Source: Deinandra increscens subsp. villosa (taxonomy: Eukaryota > Streptophyta > Magnoliopsida > Asterales > Asteraceae). Taken from it: a DNA stretch of 64,000 nucleotides. Positions within the stretch are counted from its first letter, which is position 1. Each line of letters begins with the position of its first letter. The translations under genes and the position numbers were made by a program. Where the stretch lies: positions 47,020,325 through 47,084,324 of the forward strand of contig JBCNJP010000006.1 in the NCBI GenBank assembly GCA_039602395.1. Reading direction: 5' to 3'. Under the pieces are notes generated by a model. It was given only the letters and a program-made list of their open reading frames with translations. It searched no databases and was not told the DNA's origin. Of this stretch, positions 32,737 through 40,787 are shown one piece after another.

Positions 32737-35700
32737 CATTGCCTCCTGGAATATAAGGGGTTTGAACCGTCCCCTGAAACAAAAAGAGGTTCGCCAAGCA
32801 ATCAAAGATAATAGTTTGAGTTTGTGTGCTATTTTGGAATCTCATGTTGATGTGAAAAAGCTGTTTTCTGTTTGTAAAGCTACTTTCCGATCTTGGGACT
32901 GGACTTCGAATGGTAATGTTTGCTCCAAGGGTACTCGTATTATCTTGGGATGGGATGCTAATGTGTTTGACATCATGATCATCTCTCAGACTCATCAGGT
33001 AATGCATGCCAAGGTTCTTTGCAAAGCCTCTAAACAGTCCTTCTTCTGCTCGTTCGTTTATGCGGCAAATTACTATATTCACAGAAGACGTCTTTGGGAG
33101 GATTGGAGGCTTCATAAAGCTTTCATTAAGGATAGTGCATGGGCTATCCTTGGCGATTTCAACTCTGCATTGAATCTAGAAGACAAACTGGTTGGTACCT
33201 CGGGCAAGGATCCGGGGATGAGAGAGTTTGGGGAGTGTGTTACGGATATTGAAGTAATTGACATTAATAGTACCGGGCTTCATTTTACTTGGAACCAAAA
33301 ACCTAAGAAGGGTATCGGCATTCTCAAGAAGATTGATAGGGTCATGGGAAACTCGGCTCTACTTGATTTGTTTCCCACAGCTTGTGCTATCTTCCAACCT
33401 TATCGGATCTCTGATCATTCCCCTTGTGTTTTGCAACTTCATATTAAACATTCCCGTAAACCAAGACCTTTCAAGTTCGCGAATTTCTTAACTAGCAAAC
33501 CGGGTTTTATGGAGGCTGTTTCGTCGGTTTGGGGTACTAATGTGAAAGGGGTTCATCAATTTTGTATTGTCAAAAAGCTGAAGTTGCTTAAGTCCCCTAT
33601 GCGCTCTTTATTGTTTAAACAGGGTAACCTTCATGACAAGGTTAGCTCTCTTCGGAGCAAGCTTGATGATGTTCAGCGACAAATTGATAAGGACCCATTT
33701 AACTTATCTCTTCGTGACGTTGAGGCCACTTGTTTGTGTGAGCTTAATGAGGCTTCGTTGGATGAGGAGAACTTTGTAAAGCAAAAATCCAAAGTGTTCT
33801 GGTTGGCCACTGGTGATCTTAATACGGCGTATTTTCATGCTTCCCTCAAATGTAAAAATCACAGATGCAGAATCGATGTCATTGCTGATAAGGAAGGTAA
33901 TCGATATGAGGGAGATGAGGTTGCTGATGCCTTCGTTGATCACTATACGCAATTTCTGGGTAGGGAGGGCAAGACGGATTTAAGGGCTGATTTGGAGCTT
34001 TTTAACTCCAAGATTTCTCCTCTTGATGCTAACCACATGATTAGAGATGTTTCTAAGGAGGAGGTCAAGCATTCGGTCTTCTCCATGGGCGATAATAAAG
34101 CCCCGGGCCCTGACGGTTACTCGGTTGCCTTCTTTAAGAAGGCCTGGCCTATTATTGGTGATGAGTTTTGTGCTGCTGTTCAGGACTTCTTTAAAACTGG
34201 GAGATTGCTTCAGGAGATTAACCATACTATTATCGCTTTGATTCCGAAAAATGCTACTCCTGCGGCGGTCACTGATTACCGCCCGATCTCTTGCTGTAAT
34301 GTGATATATAAATGTGTTAGCAAGATTATTGCTGAGCGGATTAAGGCGAGTCTTAGTGACATTGTGGCTGTCAACCAATCGGCCTTTATCCCTGGGCGGA
34401 AAATTGCTGATAATATCCTTCTTGTTCAGGAGCTGATGCATAAGTACCATCGTTCTGTTGGGCCTCCACGGTGTGCTTTCAAGATCGATATCCAGAAGGC
34501 TTATGATACTGTGGACTGGGGTTTTCTCAAGGATATCCTTAACGGGTTTGGTTTTCATGCGACTATGGTGGATTGGATCATGACTTGTGTTTCTACCCCC
34601 TCCTATTCTATTGCTGTGAATGGTAACCTTTACGGTTACTTTAAAGGTAAACGAGGCCTCAGACAGGGTTGTCCTTTATCGCCTTACCTTTTCACTCTTG
34701 TTATGGAGGTTCTCACACTTATCCTACATGATGCTGTGCATAATAATTCTTCTTTCAGATTTCATCATAAGTGTGAGAAGCAGCAGATTATTAATTTGTG
34801 TTTTGCTGATGACCTGTTCATCTTTGCTAGAGGTGATATTGCTTCGGCTTCATGCATATTCCAGTCCCTTGTTCTTTTTTCGAGAATGTCTGGTCTGGTT
34901 CCAAGCCCGCAGAAGAGCACGGTTTACTTTTGTAATGTTTCGGATCATGTCAAAGATGGTATTCTTAATGTTGTTAGTATGGTTGAGGGATCGTTACCTG
35001 TTCGTTACTTGGGTGTTCCCCTTATTTCCACTAGGCTATGTGCTCGTGATTGTGCCCCTCTTGTGGAGAGTTTAGAAAAACGGATTACTTGTTGGAGGAA
35101 CAAATTTCTTTCATTTGCTGGCAGACTTCAGCTTATCCGTTCGGTGCTCTCGTCTCTTCATATCTACTGGGCTTCAGTGTTTATATTGCCTAGCAGTATT
35201 ATGTCTTCTATTGAAAAGAAGATGCGTGATTTTTTATGGTGCCAGGGTGTGTTCAAAAGAGGTATGGCTAAAGTGGCTTGGAAGGATGTCTGTCTTCCCA
35301 AGGTTGAGGGGGGCTTGGGTATTCGGCGTACTGCAGATGTTAATAAGGCTCTTATGTCTTCTCACATTTGGAGTATCCTTACCAAACGGAAATCTCTTTG
35401 GGTTGATTGGGTTTATTCTTATCGCCTTAAGAATAGAACCTTTTGGGACTGTCCGTGCCCTAAGGATTGCTGCTGGAGCTGGAGAAAGCTTTGCTCCCTT
35501 AGACATTCTGTTCGACAATTCATTTGGTCTGACATTGGTGATGGGAGGGATACGTCGCTTTGGTTTGACAAGTGGTCCGAATCTGGACCTCTTTGCCAAT
35601 TTATTTCTCACCGTATTTTTCACAGTGCAGGGTTTACTGCTCATTCTAAAGTGGCTGATTTTTTCAATCTGGATGGTGGTACTTGGCCTTCAGCGTGGAA

Positions 35701-36397
35701 TGATCTCTTTCCGGTTCTCAATGAGGTCTCGCAGACAATTATTAAGAATGGGGTTTCGGATAGGTTGGTGTGGAAAGTGGGTAATAACAAGGATGACTTT
35801 GCGTCTTCCCTGGCTTGGGACTCGATTCGGGCTCATGCACCGGTGGTTCCCTGGGCGAAGTTCGTCTGGTTCGCTCAGTGTATTCCCCGCCATGCTTTTC
35901 TGGTTTGGTTGATCATGTGTAATCGGCTTCTTACTCAAGATAAAATCTTAGCTTGGGACGCTACTCGCAGGAAAAATATGAATATGATGTGCTGTATGCT
36001 CTGTTATAGTAATTATGACTCCCACGAGCACTTGTTTTTTGAATGTCGGTACTCGATGCAGGTTTGGTCTACGGTTAGGAAGAAGACTTGCATTAGTCTT
36101 AATGGCCCTGTTTGGTCGGATATTATCAGTTGTCTGGTTGGGCCGACGACCTCGTCTATAGAGACTATGGTGGCTAAACTTGTGGTGCATGCTGCGGCCT
36201 ACTTTATTTGGCAGGAAAGGAACAACCGGATTTTCCAGAATCATGCTAGACCTCCGGATTCTCTTGCTTCTATTATCAGGGATACGGTTCGTAATAGACT
36301 CATGGGCATCAAGATAAAGAAGACGGGAAAGGCTTGTTGCATCCTTCAGGATTGGAATATTAGTGGTGACTCTATCATTCATGGCAGCGTGACGTAG
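32729..36397 (+). CDS. LINE D ORF2: endonuclease-reverse transcriptase, intact
   Basis: The frame encodes 1222 residues, a normal length for plant L1 ORF2. I start at ATG 32729, which aligns with the ORF2 starts of LINEs G and E; an ATG at 32717 is also in frame. Endonuclease: WNIRGLN (Asn8), ILESH (Glu37), LGDFN (Asp143, Asn145) and SDHSP (Asp229, His230). RT: APGPDGYS near 460, FIPGRKIADN, KIDIQKAYDTVDW (Asp587), GLRQGCPLSPYLF, and CFADDLFIF (Asp694-Asp695). A zf-RVT knuckle CMLCYSNYDSHEHLFFEC lies near 1090, then AAYFIWQERNNRIF. No RNase H domain is seen. Every catalytic residue I can check is present, so the enzyme could be active. GCP in RT motif B differs from GDP in LINEs C and G but is normal in other LINEs. 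Confidence 0.95.
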   Translation: MGSIASWNIRGLNRPLKQKEVRQAIKDNSLSLCAILESHVDVKKLFSVCKATFRSWDWTSNGNVCSKGTRIILGWDANVFDIMIISQTHQVMHAKVLCKASKQSFFCSFVYAANYYIHRRRLWEDWRLHKAFIKDSAWAILGDFNSALNLEDKLVGTSGKDPGMREFGECVTDIEVIDINSTGLHFTWNQKPKKGIGILKKIDRVMGNSALLDLFPTACAIFQPYRISDHSPCVLQLHIKHSRKPRPFKFANFLTSKPGFMEAVSSVWGTNVKGVHQFCIVKKLKLLKSPMRSLLFKQGNLHDKVSSLRSKLDDVQRQIDKDPFNLSLRDVEATCLCELNEASLDEENFVKQKSKVFWLATGDLNTAYFHASLKCKNHRCRIDVIADKEGNRYEGDEVADAFVDHYTQFLGREGKTDLRADLELFNSKISPLDANHMIRDVSKEEVKHSVFSMGDNKAPGPDGYSVAFFKKAWPIIGDEFCAAVQDFFKTGRLLQEINHTIIALIPKNATPAAVTDYRPISCCNVIYKCVSKIIAERIKASLSDIVAVNQSAFIPGRKIADNILLVQELMHKYHRSVGPPRCAFKIDIQKAYDTVDWGFLKDILNGFGFHATMVDWIMTCVSTPSYSIAVNGNLYGYFKGKRGLRQGCPLSPYLFTLVMEVLTLILHDAVHNNSSFRFHHKCEKQQIINLCFADDLFIFARGDIASASCIFQSLVLFSRMSGLVPSPQKSTVYFCNVSDHVKDGILNVVSMVEGSLPVRYLGVPLISTRLCARDCAPLVESLEKRITCWRNKFLSFAGRLQLIRSVLSSLHIYWASVFILPSSIMSSIEKKMRDFLWCQGVFKRGMAKVAWKDVCLPKVEGGLGIRRTADVNKALMSSHIWSILTKRKSLWVDWVYSYRLKNRTFWDCPCPKDCCWSWRKLCSLRHSVRQFIWSDIGDGRDTSLWFDKWSESGPLCQFISHRIFHSAGFTAHSKVADFFNLDGGTWPSAWNDLFPVLNEVSQTIIKNGVSDRLVWKVGNNKDDFASSLAWDSIRAHAPVVPWAKFVWFAQCIPRHAFLVWLIMCNRLLTQDKILAWDATRRKNMNMMCCMLCYSNYDSHEHLFFECRYSMQVWSTVRKKTCISLNGPVWSDIISCLVGPTTSSIETMVAKLVVHAAAYFIWQERNNRIFQNHARPPDSLASIIRDTVRNRLMGIKIKKTGKACCILQDWNISGDSIIHGSVT

Positions 36398-36598
36398 CTT
36401 TTATTTGTATTTGTTTGTTTTGTCCTAGTGTGTGCTAGGTGGTGTTTCTTTCTTTGTTTTCCCGTTTGGTTTTTGGTTTACATTCTTTGGGGCATGTCCC
36501 AAGGATGAACTAGCAAGGGCTCTCCTTGTTACTTGTGTTTTTTTGCGGTATATATTTATATACAGAATCACCGGGGTAACCCTTTACCCAAAAAAAAA
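36398..36598 (+). other. LINE D 3' UTR with three hairpins and poly(A)
   Basis: Hairpin 1 is TTGGGG-CATG-TCCCAA (36487-36502). Hairpin 2 is TAGCAAGG-GCTCT-CCTTGTTA (36511-36531, one G-T pair). Hairpin 3 is GGGTAA-CCCT-TTACCC (36574-36589), directly before the A tail. All three recur with compensating changes in other copies, so they are probably recognised as RNA by the element's own reverse transcriptase. Confidence 0.75.
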
Positions 36599-38996
36599 TC
36601 CAAGTGATTGATTGAATCAAGTATGATAAGTAATAATAAACGATGAATCAACAAAGTTAATAAACACTTAAGATTAGATGATCAAATCGTTGTTACTATT
36701 ACTACTAGATTCTGAATAGCACACAGGTTTTGGTTAAGCCACTGAAACCTTTCTCTGGTCTCTCTCAAGTCACTAATTCCCTCTCTCTCTCTTGTGTCTA
36801 TTCGGCTAACCCTAGCTAGCTAGTGGGATGTGAGCTCATTTAAATACAAACTCACACATTATTACATGGGCCAAAGTCCTTTGCCCCTCTACCCCAAACC
36901 TTATTTTACAAGCCCAAACACATTATTAACTAACACCCAATCACTAAAAATGGATAACCCAAGCCCAAACCCATTTAATACACAAGCCTCATCATTTTTC
37001 AATTATAGTCAAAACAAGATATCAATGATAAATCATGAGTGTCGAATCCAAGTGATTGATTGAATCAAGTATGATAAGTAATAATAAACGATGAATCAAC
37101 AAAGTTAATAAACACTAAAGATTAGATGATTAAATCGTTGTTACTATTACAACTAGATTTCTGAATAGCACACACGTTTTGGTTAAGCCACCGAAATATT
37201 TCTCCGGTCTCTCCCAAGTCACGAATTCCCTCTCTCTCTCTTGTGTCTATTTCTACTAACCCTAGCTAGCTAGTAGGATGTGATCTCTTTTATTACAAAC
37301 TCACACATTGATTACATGGGCCAAAGCCCTTTCTCCATCTAGTCCATACCGAACTTTACAAGAAAAGACACTTAATTAACTAACACCCAATCATTAAACA
37401 TGGATAACCCAAGCCCAACCCAATTTAATACACAAGCCTCATCATTTTTCAATTATAGTCGAAACAAGATGAATCAACAAAGTCAATAAACACTTAAGAT
37501 TAGATGATCAAATCGTTGTTACTATTACAAGTAGATTCTGAATAGAACACAGGTTTTGGTTAAGCCACCAAAACCTTTCTCTGTTCTCTCTCAAGTCACG
37601 AATTCCCTCTCTCTCTTGTGTCTATTTCGGTTAACCCTAGCTAGTGGGATGTGAGCTCGTTTAAATACAAACTAACACATTTATTACATTGGCCAAAACC
37701 CTTTGCCCCTCTACCCCAAACCTTATTTTGACAAGGCCAAACACATTATTAACTAACGCCCAATCACTAAAAATGGATAAACCAAGCCCAAACCCATTAA
37801 TACACAAGCCTCATACATTTATTAATTATAGTCGAAACATGATATCAATGATCAATCATTAGTGCGGAATCTAAGTGATTGATTGAATCAAGTATGAGAA
37901 GCAATAATAAATGATGAATCAACAAAATTAATAAACACTTACGATTAGATGATCAAATCGTTGATTACTATTACAACTCGAGTTCTATCTAGCACAAAGG
38001 TTTCTGTTAAGCCAGCGAAATCTTTCTCTAGTCTCTCTCAACTCACGGGTTCCCTACTCTCTCTCTCTCTCTTGTGTCTATTTCGGCGAACCTTAGCTAG
38101 TAGGATGTGAGTTCTTTTAAATACAAACTCACACATTGATTACATGGGCCAAAGCCCTTTCTCCCTCTAGTCCAAACCGTACTTTACAAGAAAAGACACT
38201 TAATTAACTAACACCCAATCACTAAACATGGATAACCCAAGCCCAACCCAATTTAATACACAAGGCTCATCATTTTTCAATTATAGTCAAAACAAGATAT
38301 CTATGATAAATCATGAGTGTTGAATCCAAGTGATTGATTGAATCAAGTATGATAAGTAATAATAAACGATGAATCAACAAAGTTAATAAACACATAAGAT
38401 TAGATGATCAAATCGTTGTTACTATTACAACTAGATTCTGAATAGCACACAGGTTTCAGTTAAGCCACCAAAACCTTTCTCTGGTCTCTCTCAAGTCACG
38501 AATTCCCTCTCTCTCCCTTGTGTCTATTTCGGTTAACCCTAGCTAGTGGGATGTGAGCTCGTTTATATACAAACTCACACATTTATTACATGGGCCAAAG
38601 CCCTTTGCCCCTCTACCCCAAACCTTATTTACAAGGCCAAACACATTATTAACTAACACCCAATCACTAAAAATGGATAACCCAAGCCCAAACCCATTTA
38701 ATACACAAGCCTCAACATTTATCGATTATAGTCGAAACATGATATCAATGATCAATCATTAGGGCGGAATCCAAGTGATTGATTGAATCAAGTATGAGAA
38801 GCTATAATAAATGATGAATCAACAAAATTAATAAAGACTTACGATTAGATGATCAAATCATTGATTACTATTACAAACTCACACATTGATTACATGGGCC
38901 AAAGCCCTTTCTCCCTCTAGTCCAAACCGTACTTTACAAGAAAAGACCCTTAATTAACTAACACCCAATCTCTAAACATGGATAACCTAAGCCCAA
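36599..38996 (+). repeat. Satellite array, orientation F
   Basis: About five monomers with landmarks at 36769, 37218, 37595, about 38043 and 38493. The third spacing (377) is short because the block between tcgaaacaag and atgaatcaac is missing at about 37468. A second deletion joins ttactattacaa to actcacacattg at about 38877. The agctagctagtggg variant links it to the hexamer array. No gene. Confidence 0.85.
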
Positions 38997-39488
38997 GATC
39001 TAACATTTTAGCTTGATGGTCTAAGGGTGTACTGGTGGTGATACTAGGGTTCTTCCTGGTTCGTTTGTTTCTTGCTTCTTTCAATCGATTCTTCCCACAA
39101 CCTAACTGCTTGCGATTTGCACCTACCAGTCCTGTTATCTTCTCCTTTAATCGGTGCTTTGATACGAGTTGTGTTAGCAGCTGTGATCGTTTTAGGGTTT
39201 GGTTTTTGCCGAATCATAATCGGTCGCTAGGTGTTTAACACTCTGTGATTGAATCATTCGTATCATTGGAGGTTACGAGTACCGTTAGCGGCGATATCAA
39301 TATTATTAGGTTGTTCGTTTCTTGTTCTTGATCCTTTTGTTGATTTGATTTAATCATCTGCTATGAGTTGGCTCGTTAATTAGGTTAATTGTTTAGTTTT
39401 CCGTATTGATTTAGCCGGCTTTTAGCTTCTGATTCAAATTGATTGACATTAGTTGATTTCTCTTTGGCGGCTAGGGTTTGCATGAAAC
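38997..39488 (+). other. LINE G 5' UTR, probable internal promoter region
   Basis: Non-coding. It shares acctaccggtcct- and acgagttgtgttagc-like segments with the LINE E 5' UTR (about 53880-53935): here cacctaccagtcctgttatc and acgagttgtgttagcagc at about 39119-39180. Conservation between two copies suggests function; LINE promoters lie in the 5' UTR as general knowledge. Confidence 0.55.
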
Positions 39489-40787
39489 ATGCAGACGCCT
39501 AGCATGGGTTCGGATCTCAAAACTACTTCTTCATTAGCACAGAAAATTAAAACATTGACGACACGTTGCCGCCGAAGTTTCATGCTCGCAGGGGAGCTAA
39601 CTTGCCTCCCAAGAACTCTGATGTGCCGTCGGAGGCTAAGGTGCCCGAAATCGTTAATTCGGGTGATGTTGAAAATCCGGCTACTGTTACGACAAATTCA
39701 CAACCGGCGTCGTATGCTGCTACAGTCAGTTCAACGGTGAGTAATTCGAGCAAGCAAAAATTGAATTTTATGTCGTTGAACACGGGGACAAACGATCATG
39801 GTGTGGACGTGGTTATTCCCTTGGATGCGGTTAGAAAGGTTTCTAGTCAAATGGGTTACACGTTGTATGGGTACTTTTTGGGAGATAGGCTTGCTTATCC
39901 GGTTGTGGAATACTTTACAAGACAGAACTGGAGAAAATATGGGATTGTTAAAAGTATGATGAATGGGAATGGGTTCTTCTTCTTTCAGTTTGATGGTCAG
40001 AAGGGTATGATGGATGTGTTGGAGGGTGGTCCTTGGATGATTAGGAATCAACCTTCTTCTTTCAGTTTGATGGTCAGAAGGGTATCAAGACAGTTGCGTT
40101 GTGGGTTAAACTTCATAACGTGCCATTAGCGGCTTATACGGATGATGGTTTAAGCATGCTTACGACTAAAATTGGTAAGCCTAAACATCTTGATGTGTAC
40201 ACGTCTTCTATGTGCATGGATGTGTGGGGTAAGAGCAGTTTTGCCCGGGCGTTTGTTGAGATTTCGGCTGATCATGAATTTGTGGATAAAGTGACGATGG
40301 CTATCCCGGATGAGAATGGTGAAAATTACATCAAGGAATCCGTAGAGGTTGAGTATGAATGGTTACCCCTAGGTGTGAGCACTGTTGCGTGTTTGGCCAC
40401 CACTCTAAGGATTGCTCTAAACATAAGCCTCCGCCGACTGAGAAGCAGGGGCCGATTGCTGATGCTGATGGGTATACTATGGTTACTAAGAAGAAAAGTG
40501 CCAAGCAATCTGGATATCGCGTTCCACAGCCTACAAAGCGATTTGAATATCATCCTGTTGCGGGTAAAAAGGTTGGGGAGAGCTCGACAAAAGGGAAGGA
40601 ACACGTTGGGAGTTCTCGAAGTGATAGTGTAAATCGGTTTACTGTGTTGAATATGGCGGATGATGGGATTGGTTCTGAAGGCAGAATAAAAGATGACATC
40701 CTTGATTCTAATAACGAGACGGGTGCTTTTATGGCTAGTGGATCAAAAGGGGCAAGCACTCCTTCTGTTATGGTTTCCAATGGTTAA
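39489..40787 (+). pseudogene. LINE G ORF1 (DUF4283 / CCHC), frame-shifted
   Basis: ATG 39489 begins the family N-terminus with SSLAQKIK. A one-base loss in the A run near 39550 moves the protein to the frame of 39566, which holds YAATVSS, VDVVIPLDAVRKV and the DUF4283 domain (TLYGYFLGDRLAYPVVEYF, FFFQFDGQKGMMDVLEGGPWMI). Near 40050 the segment that should read MFLNVW... is replaced by a 33-bp copy of 39976-40008, shifting frame again. LWVKLHNVPLAAYTDDGLS to EYEWL (about 40105-40365) then reads on until a base loss in the C run at 40366-40369. The last piece (40359-40787) has an intact knuckle CEHCCVFGHHSKDC and the conserved GASTPSVMVSNG end. Three frameshifts rule out function. Confidence 0.85.
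39976..40085 (+). repeat. 33-bp direct repeat replacing ORF1 sequence
   Basis: Positions 39976-40008 (cttcttctttcag ... aagggtat) are repeated exactly at 40053-40085, offset 77 bp. The second copy stands where LINEs D, E and F encode MFLN(I/V)W and the following residues. This is a templated replacement, not a simple tandem duplication. Confidence 0.85.

Larger units (their letters stand above)
31405..36598 (+). mobile_element. LINE D: plant L1-type element with both ORFs open, 5'-truncated
   Basis: It begins abruptly after R-oriented satellite at about 31404 and ends in ATCACCGGGGTAACCCTTTACCC plus nine A at 36598. ORF1 (31480-32736) and ORF2 (32729-36397) are both uninterrupted. The 5' UTR and the conserved LAxKI N-terminal motif seen in LINEs A, E, F and G are missing. 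The open frame reaches back to the satellite junction without a start, so the 5' end was lost. The 3' UTR (36398-36598) holds three hairpins. Right-flank satellite is F-oriented and left-flank is R-oriented, and no direct repeat is seen, so a rearrangement at the 5' junction is likely. Confidence 0.9.

Noticed and set aside
35234..35938. Antisense and alternate-frame ORFs across LINE D ORF2 (for example 33980-34558, 34620-35075, 35115-35912)
   Set aside because: All are shadows of the intact ORF2 frame.
36599..36620. Target-site duplication for LINE D
   Set aside because: Right flank tccaagtgattg is F-oriented and left flank gaaaaatgat is R-oriented; the brief shared tgatt is too short to count.
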